Assembly (NCBI RefSeq): GCF_014646095.1
Contig: NZ_BMMU01000002.1
Location: 62,001 to 126,000, forward strand
DNA length: 64,000 bases
Direction: 5' to 3'
DNA from: Streptomyces lacrimifluminis
GTDB lineage: Bacteria > Actinomycetota > Actinomycetes > Streptomycetales > Streptomycetaceae
Shown here: in pieces, positions 16,981-25,790 of the stretch
Layout of the letters: every line of letters starts with the position of its first letter
Numbering within the stretch: the first letter of the stretch is position 1
Translations under genes and position numbers: made by a program
Notes under the pieces: model-generated
Told to the model about the DNA's origin: nothing
What the model saw: only the letters and a program-made list of their open reading frames with translations
The model's database searches: none

Positions 16981-17673
16981 CGCGCGGGGGCAGGAAGCGG
17001 CACTGGCCCGGGTGAGCAGCATGTGCATGCGCTCGGTGAGCTGGGAGACGGTGTCGGCGGGCTGGTGGAACGTCAGCCGTACGTCACCGTGGGTGCGGGC
17101 GCGCTCGATGCGCAGGGTGAGTCCGTGCCGGTCGACGGCGACCGGCTGGACCTTGACGGCGCCGTGCAGGCTGTCCGGATCGACCAGGCGGGTGAGCCGC
17201 TCGACGGCGTCGCCGTGGCAGTCCGCGAGGTGGGTCAGCAGCCCCGCCTCGGCCGTGGACAACGGGTCGGGCGCGGCGGAGGCGAACTCGTCGAGGTCGA
17301 CGACGGTGGCACCGGAGGTCTGGCGCAGCACCACGCGCGTCGGACGGAACGCGAGCCGCTCGCCCTCGACGGAGAACCAGCCGGCCATCCACAGCCGGGC
17401 GCGGATCCGGTTGCGCACGGGGACGGGCGAGACGTCGGCGAACTCCAGCACTGCCGACGGCTCGCCGCGCGGGGCGCAGACCGCGGCGGCGAGCAGCATA
17501 CTGTCCGCCGGCACGTCCAGGACCACCCGGCCGTCCTCTCCGACGGTGTGCGCGCCGACGAACTCCTCGCGCCCGCCATCCGCGGTCACCGCGCAGGACC
17601 ACGCGGCCGCGAGCACCGAACGCGCGCGTTCCGCCGCGGCGGGCGCGGCCGTCAAGGTCTTACTGTCACCCAT
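16948..17673 (-). CDS. DUF2470 domain protein, iron-regulated
   Basis: A ~241-residue cytosolic protein with a split-barrel-like N-terminal part (ARLWMAGWFSVEGERLAFRPTRVVLRQ) and a C-terminal DUF2470 region (TAEAGLLTHLADCHGDAVERLTRLVDP, then the strand pattern VKVQPVAVDRHGLTLRI and VRLTFHQPADTVSQLTERMHML). This architecture occurs in HugZ-like heme-utilisation proteins and related pyridoxamine-oxidase-fold proteins. AAGGAGATC precedes the ATG at 17673. A near-perfect iron box lies 12 bp upstream of the start, so it should be repressed by iron-loaded DmdR. A role in heme or siderophore iron handling is inferred. Confidence 0.78.
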   Translation of the reverse strand: MGDSKTLTAAPAAAERARSVLAAAWSCAVTADGGREEFVGAHTVGEDGRVVLDVPADSMLLAAAVCAPRGEPSAVLEFADVSPVPVRNRIRARLWMAGWFSVEGERLAFRPTRVVLRQTSGATVVDLDEFASAAPDPLSTAEAGLLTHLADCHGDAVERLTRLVDPDSLHGAVKVQPVAVDRHGLTLRIERARTHGDVRLTFHQPADTVSQLTERMHMLLTRASAASCPRALQRQRTDDDG

Positions 17674-17684
17674 CCCAGATCTCC

Positions 17685-17703
17685 TTAGGTAAGCCTTGCC
17701 TAA
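17685..17703. promoter_or_regulatory. Iron box (DmdR1/IdeR operator)
   Basis: TTAGGTAAGCCTTGCCTAA is a 19-bp palindrome with a single arm mismatch. It fits the Streptomyces DmdR/IdeR consensus TTAGGTTAGxCTxACCTAA. It lies immediately upstream of the DUF2470 gene and should confer iron repression. Confidence 0.85.
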
Positions 17704-17777
17704 CCTACCGAAGATCCGGGTGTACGCCAACCATCTCCCCCGATCCCGTGAGATTCCCGTACCCGGGACGACCGGCC

Positions 17778-18386
17778 TCAGGGCGCGAGGGTGCCGAGCA
17801 GCGACCGCGCGCACAGGTCCCGTACCTGCGACCGGGACAGGTCCGAGCCGCGCAGCCACTCCAGGCACACGGCGGTCGTGAACGCCAGCCAGCCACGGAC
17901 AGCGAGCCGCAGGTCGGGCCGCTCCCCGGCCAGCCGCCCGAACTCCGGGTCGGCCGCCAGCGCAGCGAGAATCTGCCGCTCCTGCGCGGCGAGCGCCCGC
18001 TGATAGACCTTCCGCACGGCCTGGTCGCCGGACGCGTCGGCGCGGTGGAAGGCGCGATAGCCGTGCGCGTGCTCCTCGGCATACGCGAGGAAGGCGTCGA
18101 GGTTGGCGTCCAGTTGCTCGCGGGCGGGAACGCCCGGCACGGTGGCCGTCATCCGCAGCATGCGCTCGCTCTCGCGCTCCACGACCGCCGCGAAGAAGTC
18201 CCGCTTGGTCGGGAAGTAGTGGTAGAGCAGCCCGCGCGAGACGTGGGCGATCTCGGCGACCTGCTCGATCAACACCTCGTCGTACGGGCTCTCCGAGAAC
18301 CGCCGCGCTCCGACCGAGAGGAGCTGCTCCCGGCGCTCCTCGGTGCTGAGCCGGCGACGCGTGCGCGCACCCTCTTCCGCGGCCAT
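17778..18386 (-). CDS. TetR family transcriptional regulator
   Basis: A 202-residue TetR protein. The HTH region is LLSVGARRFSESPYDEVLIEQVAEIAHVSRGLLYHYFPTKRDFFAAVVER (residues ~23-72). It is divergent from a cytochrome P450 gene across 106 bp and most likely represses it, sensing a fatty-acid or xenobiotic ligand. The ATG at 18386 gives the usual short basic leader before the HTH. Confidence 0.88.
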   Translation of the reverse strand: MAAEEGARTRRRLSTEERREQLLSVGARRFSESPYDEVLIEQVAEIAHVSRGLLYHYFPTKRDFFAAVVERESERMLRMTATVPGVPAREQLDANLDAFLAYAEEHAHGYRAFHRADASGDQAVRKVYQRALAAQERQILAALAADPEFGRLAGERPDLRLAVRGWLAFTTAVCLEWLRGSDLSRSQVRDLCARSLLGTLAP

Positions 18387-18492
18387 GTCCGCACTTTACT
18401 TGACGCCGATTCACCAGCGGGATCAGACTGAACCCGTTATTGAATCCACGTACAACAGCATCAACACGCCCCTGCATCAAGGGAGATGCGTC

Positions 18493-19968
18493 ATGACCGA
18501 GACGGCGACCCGGACCGCTCCGTCCAGAGGATTCCGCAGTGCCGAGCTGGGCTGGCCGGAGCTGCACCGGATCCCGCATCCGCCGCGCCGGATCCCGCTG
18601 CTCGGTGACCTGGTCGGCGTCAGTCCCCGTACGCCCCTCCAGGACTCGATGCGGATCGGGCTGCCCCTGGGCCCGATCTTCCGGCGCAGGGCGTTCGGCA
18701 AGGAGATCGTGTTCGTGTGGGGCGCGGACCTGACCGCCGATCTGGCGGACGAGTCACGCTTCGCCAAGCATGTGGGCCTCGGGGTGGCCAACCTGCGTCC
18801 GGTCGCCGGGGACGGGCTGTTCACCGCGTACAACGACGAGCCCAACTGGCAGTTGGCGCACGACGTTCTCGCCCCCGGTTTCAGCCGCGAGGCGATGGCC
18901 GGCTACCACCCGATGATGCTGGCCGTGGCCGAGCGGCTCACGGACCACTGGGACCGGGAGCTGACGGCGGGCCGTGCGGTGGACGTGCCCGGCGACATGA
19001 CGAAGCTGACCCTGGAGACGATCGCGCGCACCGGTTTCGGGCACGACTTCGGCTCCTTCGAACGCGAGCGCCCGCATCCCTTCGTGACGGCGATGGTGGG
19101 GAGCCTGAACCACGCGCAGTATCTGAACGTCGTCCCCGCGCCGCTCGCCCCACTGCTGCTGCGCCGGGCCACACGCCGCAACGAGGCGGCCATGGCGTAC
19201 CTGAACCGCACGGTCGACGAGCTGGTACGGGCCCGCCGGGCGTCGGACGGCGCGGGCGGCGGCACCGGCGATCTGCTGGACCGCATGCTCGACACCGCCC
19301 ACCCGGATACCGGCGAACGCCTCGCGCCGGAGAACGTGCGCCGACAGGTCCTCACCTTCCTCATCGCGGGCCACGAGACGACCTCCGGAGCGCTCTCCTT
19401 CGCCCTGCACTACCTCTCCCGGCATCCCGAGGTCGCCGACCGCGCCCGCGCCGAGGTGGACCGCGTCTGGGGCGGGACGGCCGTCCCCGGCTACGACCAG
19501 GTCGCCAGGCTGCGGTACGTGCGCCGGGTGCTCGACGAGTCGCTGCGGCTGTGGCCGACCGCGCCCGGCTTCGCCCGCGAGGCCCGCCACGACACGGTGC
19601 TCGGCGGCGAGCATCCGATGCGCGAGGGCGCCTGGACGCTGGTCCTGGCTCCGCTGCTGCACCGCGACCCGGCCGTCTGGGGCGCGGACGCCGACCGTTT
19701 CGACCCGGACCGTTTCGACGCGGCGGCCGTGCGCGCCCGCCCCGCGCACGCGTTCAAGCCCTGGGGCACCGGCGCCCGGGCGTGCATCGGCCGCCAGTTC
19801 GCCCTGCACGAGGCGACACTCGTCCTCGGGCTGCTCCTGCGCCGCTACGACCTGAAGCCCGACCCGGACTACCGGCTCCGGGTGGCGGAACGGCTGACGG
19901 TGATCCCGGAGGGACTGCGGCTGCATCTCGAACGCCGGTCGCCGGGCGCGGAGTTGGCGGCTGCCTGA
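18493..19968 (+). CDS. Cytochrome P450, stand-alone CYP102-like
   Basis: A ~491-residue P450 lacking a fused reductase. It has the I-helix oxygen-binding motif FLIAGHETTSGAL, the K-helix ESLR and the heme-binding loop FKPWGTGARACIGRQFALHEA with the axial cysteine. The N-terminus HRIPHPPRRIPLLGDLVGV and the region GLFTAYNDEPNWQLAHDVLAPGFS are those of the CYP102 (BM3 heme-domain) group. It therefore resembles the Streptomyces CYP102B type, which works with separate ferredoxin/reductase partners and binds fatty acids. No redox partner lies nearby. The ATG at 18493 follows GGGAG. Control is probably by the divergent TetR gene. Confidence 0.9.
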   Translation: MTETATRTAPSRGFRSAELGWPELHRIPHPPRRIPLLGDLVGVSPRTPLQDSMRIGLPLGPIFRRRAFGKEIVFVWGADLTADLADESRFAKHVGLGVANLRPVAGDGLFTAYNDEPNWQLAHDVLAPGFSREAMAGYHPMMLAVAERLTDHWDRELTAGRAVDVPGDMTKLTLETIARTGFGHDFGSFERERPHPFVTAMVGSLNHAQYLNVVPAPLAPLLLRRATRRNEAAMAYLNRTVDELVRARRASDGAGGGTGDLLDRMLDTAHPDTGERLAPENVRRQVLTFLIAGHETTSGALSFALHYLSRHPEVADRARAEVDRVWGGTAVPGYDQVARLRYVRRVLDESLRLWPTAPGFAREARHDTVLGGEHPMREGAWTLVLAPLLHRDPAVWGADADRFDPDRFDAAAVRARPAHAFKPWGTGARACIGRQFALHEATLVLGLLLRRYDLKPDPDYRLRVAERLTVIPEGLRLHLERRSPGAELAAA

Positions 19969-20073
19969 GCCGGCACCTCACAGGTGAATTTCCTGGCATG
20001 TCGGGGTCTCCACATACAGAGGTAAACAACCTCCGCTACTACTGGGGCAGACCCTTGAGACATGGGAGAGACC

Positions 20074-20274
20074 ATGTGCACCCATCAGCCCGCGTGCCCG
20101 ACCGTCGACAGCCCGGACCACGACGCCGCGGTCATCGTCGCGGCCCACCCGGAGCAGGGCTGGAACCTGCTCTGCAACGGCACCATCGTCTTCGACGACA
20201 CGGGTGAACTCCTGCCGGACGGACGGGCCGTGGGCCCGCTGCGCGGCGTGGGCGGACTCGCCGTCGCCGCCTGA
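20074..20274 (+). CDS. DUF5999 family small protein
   Basis: A 66-residue cytosolic protein. The pattern MCTHQPACPTVDSPDHDAA then HPEQGWNLLCNGTIVFDDTGELLPDG matches a small family (DUF5999) found throughout Streptomyces, with two N-terminal cysteines and a histidine that could bind metal. Function is unknown. The ATG at 20074 follows GGGAGAG; the upstream in-frame start at 20062 lacks this spacing. Confidence 0.8.
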   Translation: MCTHQPACPTVDSPDHDAAVIVAAHPEQGWNLLCNGTIVFDDTGELLPDGRAVGPLRGVGGLAVAA

Positions 20275-20288
20275 GCGACCGGCCGTCG

Positions 20289-21593
20289 TCACACCTCGTC
20301 GCGGGTCAGGGCGAGCAGCCGGTCGAGCACCCGGGGGCCGGCCGCCCGCACCCCGTCGTGCTCGAACTCGTCCGTCACCCAGGTCCGCAGCCCGCCGATC
20401 GCCCGCGCGGTCTCCAGGGCGTGGCCCGTGTCGACGTACATGTCGTCGTGGTAGACGGCCGCGGCGACCGGGACCTCGTTGCCCGCGAGGCGGCAACCGT
20501 CGTACAGGGGTGGCCAGTCGGTGTGGGCGGCGAGGAGTTCGGCGGTCTCGCGCAGCGGGCGCAGCGCCGGGTCCACGTCGAACATCCAGGGGTGGACGGA
20601 CTCGCCGGTGAAGAGCAACGGGCTGTCGTCCGCGAGGGACTTGCCCGCGTCGAACTGCGGGAACTCCGCGCGCACCCGCTCGGCGGACCAGTCGGTGGGA
20701 CGGCCGTCCTGGCCGTAGATGGCCTCGTGGACGAGGGCGTACAGCGGATGGGCGGCGTACGACAGGAGGCCCTGGGTCTCCTCCAGGAAGGCGTCGGACA
20801 GGGCCGGGCCACCGGGAGTACGGACGAAGGCGTCCTCCAGGAGGTAGTGCAGCCGGTGACTGCCCTCGCCGCCGCCGAGGAGGATGCCGAGGGACTGGAA
20901 GGCCTCGACGGTCAGGCGATAGCCGTTCGGCAGGACCGGCTCGTGCCCGATCACGTACTCGGCGATCCGCCGTGCCCGTTCGACGTCCTGGGGGTAACGC
21001 GCGTAGTGCGCGGCGACCTTGCGTTCGATACGGGGATAGGCGGCCCGGTAGACGTCGTCCGCGTGCCCGTCGAGGGAGGGGAGGCCGCCGGTGATCAGGG
21101 CGGCGGTCAGGCCCTCGGGCGCCGTCGACAGATAGTGCACCGCGCAGAAGCCGCCGAAGCTCTGGCCGAGGACGGTCCAGGGGGCGCCGCCGGTGACCGA
21201 GGGGCGTATCGCCTCGCAGTCCCGGACGATCGAGTCCGCGCGGAAGCGGGTCAGGTAGGCGGCCTGTTCGGCGGGCCCGCCGCGCAGCGGAAGCGTCTGG
21301 CGGTTGGCCGGGGTCGAGGCGCCGGTGCCGCGCTGGTCCAGAAGGAGGACACGGAACTCCTCCAGGGCGCGGCCGAGCCAGGCCCCCTGGCCGACGAAAC
21401 GATTCGCCCCGAAGCCCGGACCGCCCTGGAGATAGAGCAGCCACGGCAGGTCGTCCCGGCCCGCCCGGTCGCCGGCGACGACCTCGCGGGCGTACAGCTC
21501 GATCGTCTCGCCCGCGGGGTCGTCGTGGTCCAGGGGCACGGTGAAACGGCGGTCGGTGAGGACGACTCCGGGCTGGCGGTAGCTGACGGTCAA
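20289..21593 (-). CDS. Alpha/beta hydrolase, prolyl aminopeptidase-like (S33)
   Basis: A 434-residue cytosolic alpha/beta hydrolase of the proline iminopeptidase type. It has the oxyanion region LLYLQGGPGFG, then LLLDQRGTG, the nucleophile elbow VLGQSFGGFCAVHYL, and the acid/base region near FDVDPALRPLRETAELL to the C-terminal VTDEFEHDGVR. The length fits the 430-residue subgroup that removes N-terminal proline from peptides. It lacks a signal peptide. It is convergent with the DUF5999 gene and stands alone. Confidence 0.85.
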   Translation of the reverse strand: MTVSYRQPGVVLTDRRFTVPLDHDDPAGETIELYAREVVAGDRAGRDDLPWLLYLQGGPGFGANRFVGQGAWLGRALEEFRVLLLDQRGTGASTPANRQTLPLRGGPAEQAAYLTRFRADSIVRDCEAIRPSVTGGAPWTVLGQSFGGFCAVHYLSTAPEGLTAALITGGLPSLDGHADDVYRAAYPRIERKVAAHYARYPQDVERARRIAEYVIGHEPVLPNGYRLTVEAFQSLGILLGGGEGSHRLHYLLEDAFVRTPGGPALSDAFLEETQGLLSYAAHPLYALVHEAIYGQDGRPTDWSAERVRAEFPQFDAGKSLADDSPLLFTGESVHPWMFDVDPALRPLRETAELLAAHTDWPPLYDGCRLAGNEVPVAAAVYHDDMYVDTGHALETARAIGGLRTWVTDEFEHDGVRAAGPRVLDRLLALTRDEV

Positions 21594-21704
21594 CGGGGCT
21601 CCCGAGACGGTTGGATTCCAGGCCGCCCCAGTTCAGCACATGTCCGGGGCGCTGCCGAGCCCCCGGATCATGAAGACGTACGGAATTCCTTACTGAACCC
21701 CGGA

Positions 21705-22736
21705 TCAGCGGGCCGACAGGCTGGAGCGGCGGACCACCAGCTCCGGCTGGAGGACGACCCTGCGGTGCGCGTGGCGCCTCGCCCCGGACTCTGCCTCCGT
21801 CTCGGTCTCCTCCAGGAGGAGTTCCGCGGCCAGAGCTCCCATGGTCACGGCGGGCTGGCGGACGGAGGTCAGCGGGACGGCAGCGGCGGCGGCGAACTCG
21901 ATGTCGTCGTAGCCGACGATCGCGAGGTCGTCGGGGACGCCGACCCCGGCCGCGTACATGGCCTGCAGGACGCCGAGGGCGAGCAGGTCGTTGGCGCAGA
22001 ACACGGCAGTCGGCCGGTCGGCGAGGCCCAGGAGACGGGCGCCCGCGTCCCGGCCCGCGGCGACGTCGAGGCGCTCGGTGGGCAGCTCACGCAGGGCGGA
22101 GGGGCCGAGGCCGGCCTCGGCGAGCGCATTCATGGCGCCCGTGCGCCGGTCGCGCACCTGGTTGAAGCCGGGCGGTCCGCTGACGTACGCGATGGAGCGG
22201 TGTCCGGCGTCGACGAGATGGCGGACGGCCAGCGCGCCGCCCGCGACGTCGTCCACGGACACCGAGCACTCGGTGGTGCCCTCGGCGACCCGGTCGACCA
22301 GGACGAACGGGATGCCGTGACGGCGGAACGCCTCGATGTTGCGGCCGGTCGCGTCGGCCGGGGTCAGCAGCACACCGCGCACCCGCTGCTCGGCGAAGAG
22401 CGACAGGTAGTCGGCCTCCTCCCCGGCGCTCTGCGCGCTGTTGCAGACCATCACACCGAGCCCGGCGTCCCGCGCGGCCCGCTCGGCACCGCGTGCCACG
22501 TCCACGAAGAAGGGGTTGCCCATGTCGAGGACGAGCAGCCCCATGATCCGGCTGCGCCCGGCGCGCAGCTGGCGGGCCGACTCGCTGCGGACGTAGCCGA
22601 GGCGGTCGATCGCGGACAGCACACGGGCCCGGGTCTCGGTGGCGACCGAGTCCGGGCGGTTGATGACGTTCGAGACCGTGCCGACGGAGACTCCGGCGGC
22701 GCGTGCGACGTCCTTGATACCCACCGGCTGGGCCAT
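21705..22736 (-). CDS. LacI family regulator, probable L-rhamnose repressor
   Basis: A 343-residue LacI/GalR repressor. The HTH IKDVARAAGVSVGTVSNVINRP opens the protein, followed by hinge helix AIDRLGYVRSESARQLRAGRS and a periplasmic-binding-like sensor domain (IMGLLVLDMGNPFFVDVARGAERAA). It sits at the end of the minus-strand rhamnose import arm, after a hairpin. It very likely binds the TGAAA/TTTCA palindromes in the 29.4-29.7 kb divergent region and is released by rhamnose or a catabolite. The role comes from context and from the known rhamnose locus of S. coelicolor. Confidence 0.85.
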   Translation of the reverse strand: MAQPVGIKDVARAAGVSVGTVSNVINRPDSVATETRARVLSAIDRLGYVRSESARQLRAGRSRIMGLLVLDMGNPFFVDVARGAERAARDAGLGVMVCNSAQSAGEEADYLSLFAEQRVRGVLLTPADATGRNIEAFRRHGIPFVLVDRVAEGTTECSVSVDDVAGGALAVRHLVDAGHRSIAYVSGPPGFNQVRDRRTGAMNALAEAGLGPSALRELPTERLDVAAGRDAGARLLGLADRPTAVFCANDLLALGVLQAMYAAGVGVPDDLAIVGYDDIEFAAAAAVPLTSVRQPAVTMGALAAELLLEETETEAESGARRHAHRRVVLQPELVVRRSSLSAR

Positions 22737-22768
22737 CAGGCGGGGACCTCCAGGGAGACGAGCGGTGG

Positions 22769-22799
22769 CGGGCAGGCCTTTACATTAGCGGCCTGCCCG
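22769..22799. terminator. Hairpin between lyase-like gene and LacI gene
   Basis: CGGGCAGGCC (22769-22778) pairs perfectly with 22790-22799 around an 11-base loop. It lies downstream of the BNR-type gene and upstream of the LacI gene, both on the minus strand. It could terminate the former; it also overlaps a possible LacI-gene -10 (TAATGT in the loop). Confidence 0.6.
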
Positions 22800-22827
22800 A
22801 CCTTGACTAATCCGCTGATCATTCCGG

Positions 22828-24258
22828 TCACGCGGGCAGGCTGAAGTTCAGGGAGCGAAGCGCCGAGGGCGTCGTGCCGCTGGACTTCTCCTGGTACATC
22901 ACCGACAGGAAGTGGTCCTCACCGATGCGCGTCTCGTCGAACACGACCTCGCCGAAGGCGTTCAGCCCGGCTGTGACGCCGTCGTACAAAATCGTCCAGT
23001 CCGTGTACCCCGAGGCCGCGGAAGCGCCGGCGATCCGGAGGAAGGGGAAGATCGCGTAGGCGTTGTCGTACTTGTCGAGGAACAGCTTGGTGCGCTGGCT
23101 GGAGTTCAGCGGCACCGGTATCTCGGTCTTCTGCCAGGTGCCGGAGGCGTTCTTGCGGACGTGGAAGGCACGGCCGTTGTTGGTGCGGTTGGTGACGTAG
23201 TTCGTCGTGCACTGCCCGAAGCGGCCGGGGACGTAGCTGATGATGGCGTGGGGGCGGCCCGCAGAGTCGGTCCACTGGCTCTCCTGGTTCATCAGGGAGT
23301 GGTCTGGGTTCAGCGAGTCGATCACCAGCCCGCTGTCGGTGACGGCGACCTTGTCGGAGCTGCCGGTGGTGCCGACGAGCGTGCCCGCGTTGTTGCGCCA
23401 GGTACGGCCGCGGTCGTCCGAGTAGACGTAGCCGGTGTCGTGGTTGGTGATGCCGCCGCTGTTGCACATCACGGCGCCGTTCTGCTCGCGCCAGGTGAAG
23501 AAGGAGTGCAGGCGGCCGTTCCTGTCGTAGTCGATGCCGTGCAGGTACATGTTGCGGGCCGTGCTGGAGCCGTGCTCGCTGGTGTAGGTGCCGGTGGAGC
23601 TGGACCACTCGCCGAGGTTCGTCCACGACGTGCCGTCGTACTCGGCGATGGCGTTGCGGCCGTTGCCGGAGATGGCCACGCGATAGCTCAGCTGGAGCTT
23701 GCCCTCGGGCGTCGAGACGAACTGCGGGTAGGTGAACTGCGAGGTGAGGGCGAGGCCGTCGAGGGTGGACTGGGGAGCGCCGAAGCGGCTCGTGGTCCAG
23801 CTCAGTCCGCCGGGGTTGTCCATGAGCCCGGCCACCGACTTGACGTAGGTGAAGCCGTCGCTGTGGGAGTCCATGTTGAGGTGCAGCCGGCCGTCGACCT
23901 TGGAGATGCCCATGGAGATGACGTTGTGGGAGTCGTCGTACCGGAGGGTGTGGCCGACCTTGACGGTGGACCACGTGTTCGAACCGAACACGCGGCGGGC
24001 GACGACGGCGTTGCGGTCGGCGGTGTACCAGACGGCGTACTGGTAGCCCTTGTAGGTCAGCATCGCGTTCTTCTGGAACGCGTTGTTGTTGACCAGTCCG
24101 TTGTACGACACGAAGAAGAGGGCCTGGGTGTCGAGCGTGGTGGTGCCGGTCAGGGTGGCGGAAGGGCCGGGGTCCGCGGCGCGGGCGGTGGCAGCGCCGA
24201 GGACGGGGGTCACCACGGCGCCGGCGAGGGCGGCGCCGAGCAGCGTACGTCTTTTCAT
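22828..24258 (-). CDS. Exported BNR-type beta-propeller protein, possible L-rhamnosyl-glucuronate lyase
   Basis: A ~476-residue secreted protein. The signal MKRRTLLGAALAGAVVTPVLGAATARAADP looks Tat-like. The mature part is a propeller of the BNR_4 group: YKGYQYAVWYTADRNAVVARR, DDSHNVISMGISKVDGRLHLNMDSHSDGF, PQFVSTPEGKLQLSYR, GYVYSDDRGRTWRNNAGT (Asp-box like) and HAIISYVPGR. This family contains polysaccharide lyases, including L-rhamnose-alpha-1,4-D-glucuronate lyases that release terminal rhamnose. Position inside the rhamnose locus supports such a role, but the activity is inferred. The ATG at 24258 begins the signal peptide. It is downstream of rhaM with a 77-bp gap. Confidence 0.75.
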   Translation of the reverse strand: MKRRTLLGAALAGAVVTPVLGAATARAADPGPSATLTGTTTLDTQALFFVSYNGLVNNNAFQKNAMLTYKGYQYAVWYTADRNAVVARRVFGSNTWSTVKVGHTLRYDDSHNVISMGISKVDGRLHLNMDSHSDGFTYVKSVAGLMDNPGGLSWTTSRFGAPQSTLDGLALTSQFTYPQFVSTPEGKLQLSYRVAISGNGRNAIAEYDGTSWTNLGEWSSSTGTYTSEHGSSTARNMYLHGIDYDRNGRLHSFFTWREQNGAVMCNSGGITNHDTGYVYSDDRGRTWRNNAGTLVGTTGSSDKVAVTDSGLVIDSLNPDHSLMNQESQWTDSAGRPHAIISYVPGRFGQCTTNYVTNRTNNGRAFHVRKNASGTWQKTEIPVPLNSSQRTKLFLDKYDNAYAIFPFLRIAGASAASGYTDWTILYDGVTAGLNAFGEVVFDETRIGEDHFLSVMYQEKSSGTTPSALRSLNFSLPA

Positions 24259-24335
24259 CTCGGGGACTCCGTTGTCTTGCGAGGTGAGAGGAGCGGGGCG
24301 AAGGGAAAGGGGGAGGAGAGCGGGGAGCGGGGTGA

Positions 24336-24656
24336 TCAGACGAGGTGGAACACCTCGGTGAGGGGCTTCATGGCCTCGTCGGGGCGGGCGCCGTCCAGCG
24401 ACTCGAAGAACGGCGCCATCTCCGTCTGCCAACGGGCGTTGACCTCTGCGGCTTCCATGCCGGCCTGGGCGGCGGCGAAGTCCTCGGTCTCCAAGTAGCC
24501 GACCAGCAGGCCGTCTTCGCGCAGGAAGAGCGAGTAGTTGCGCCAGCCGGTGGCCGAGAGCGCTTCGAGCATCTCGGGCCACACGGCGGCGTGCCGCTCG
24601 CGGTACTCGTCGAGGCGGTCCGCCCGGACCTTCAGCAGAAAGCACACACGTTGCAT
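24336..24656 (-). CDS. rhaM: L-rhamnose mutarotase
   Basis: A 106-residue dimeric ferredoxin-like-fold enzyme that interconverts the anomers of L-rhamnose before isomerisation. Family features are MQRVCFLLKVRADRLDEYRERHAAVWPEM (with the catalytic His), GWRNYSLFLREDGLLVGYLET and the C-terminal LTEVFHL. The ATG at 24656 is preferred to a TTG one codon upstream. The gene starts 17 bp after the binding-protein stop, so it belongs to the import operon. Confidence 0.92.
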   Translation of the reverse strand: MQRVCFLLKVRADRLDEYRERHAAVWPEMLEALSATGWRNYSLFLREDGLLVGYLETEDFAAAQAGMEAAEVNARWQTEMAPFFESLDGARPDEAMKPLTEVFHLV

Positions 24657-24673
24657 CAACAGCCCCTGGGGAA

Positions 24674-25756
24674 TCAGAAGTTGAACTGGTCGATGTTGTC
24701 CTTGGTGAACACGGTCGGCTTGCCGAGGCTGATCACGCCGTCCTTGCCGATGGTGTACTCACCCATGTCGCCGGCCTTGAAGGTCTCGCCCTCCTTGCCG
24801 GTGATCTGACCCGAGACCAGCGCGACAGCGGTGTACGCGGCCAGCTCGCCCAGCTTCGCCGGGTCCCACAGCTCGAAGCCCTCGACGGTGCCGTTCTTGA
24901 CGTACTTGCGCATGTCGTTGGGGGTGCCGAGGCCGGTCAGCTTGACCTTGCCCTTGTACTTCGAGCCGGACAGGTACTGGGCGGCGGCCTTGATGCCGAC
25001 CGTGGTCGGGGAGATGATCCCCTTCAGGTTCGGGTACTCCTGGAGGAGGCCCTGGGTCTGCTGGAAGGACTGCTGGGCGTCGTCGTTGCCGTACGCGACC
25101 TTGACCAGCTTGATGTCCTTGTACTTCGGGTCCGCGAGCTCCTTCTTCATGAAGTCGATCCAGACGTTCTGGTTCGTCGCGGTCTGCGCGGCCGACAGGA
25201 TCGCGATCTCGCCCTTGTAGCCGATCTGCTCGGCGAGCAGCTGCACCTCGGTACGGCCCAGGTCCTCGGCGCTGGCCTGCGAGACGAACGCGTTGCGACA
25301 GTCGGCCTTGGTGTCCGAGTCGTACGTGACGACCTTGATGTCGTTCTTCATGGCCTGCTTGAGCGCGGTGCACAGGGCGCCCGGGTCCTGCGCGGACACG
25401 GCCATCGCGTCGACCTGCTGCTGCGTCAGGGTGTTGACGTAGGAGACCTGGCCGGACGTGTCGGTGGCGCTGCTGGGGCCGACCTCCTTGTAGTTGGAGC
25501 CCAGCGCCTTCAGCGCCTTCTCGCCGCCCTTGTCGGCGGAGGTGAAGTACGGGTTGTTGACCTGCTTCGGCAGGAAGCCGACGGTCAGACCCTTCTTGGT
25601 GGCCGCGTTCGGGTCGGCCTTGCCGGTCGCGGCAGCCGAGGCACCCTCGTCCTTGACGTCGCTCTTGGTGGTACCGCCACAGGCGGTGAGCGCCAGAGCG
25701 AGCGAGGTCGCGGCGGCGAGAGCCGCGGAGGCACGGCGGACGGATGACTTACGCAT
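24674..25756 (-). CDS. rhaS: Rhamnose ABC transporter substrate-binding lipoprotein
   Basis: A 360-residue sugar-binding protein of the ribose/AI-2/rhamnose group (periplasmic-binding type I fold). The N-terminal lipobox LALTACGG places it on the outer face of the membrane. The body shows VGFLPKQVNNPYFTSADKGGEKALKALGSNYKEVGPSSA, VDAMAVSAQDPGALC, LKGIISPTTVGIKAAAQYL and VKLTGLGTPNDMRKYVKNG. This matches rhamnose-type binding proteins (RhaS). It lies in the operon with two permeases and an ATPase of the same class, next to mutarotase. Confidence 0.9.
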   Translation of the reverse strand: MRKSSVRRASAALAAATSLALALTACGGTTKSDVKDEGASAAATGKADPNAATKKGLTVGFLPKQVNNPYFTSADKGGEKALKALGSNYKEVGPSSATDTSGQVSYVNTLTQQQVDAMAVSAQDPGALCTALKQAMKNDIKVVTYDSDTKADCRNAFVSQASAEDLGRTEVQLLAEQIGYKGEIAILSAAQTATNQNVWIDFMKKELADPKYKDIKLVKVAYGNDDAQQSFQQTQGLLQEYPNLKGIISPTTVGIKAAAQYLSGSKYKGKVKLTGLGTPNDMRKYVKNGTVEGFELWDPAKLGELAAYTAVALVSGQITGKEGETFKAGDMGEYTIGKDGVISLGKPTVFTKDNIDQFNF

Positions 25757-25790
25757 GAGGGTTCCTTACAGACGGAGAGTGAGTTGGACA

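Noticed and set aside
16948..18579. Single 543-codon frame joining DUF2470 and TetR regions
   Set aside because: The DUF2470 start is fixed by ribosome-binding site and iron box; the upstream part is out of frame with the real TetR gene.
20358..22844. 828-codon plus-strand open frame
   Set aside because: It is antisense to the prolyl aminopeptidase and LacI genes; long antisense frames are expected in high-GC DNA.
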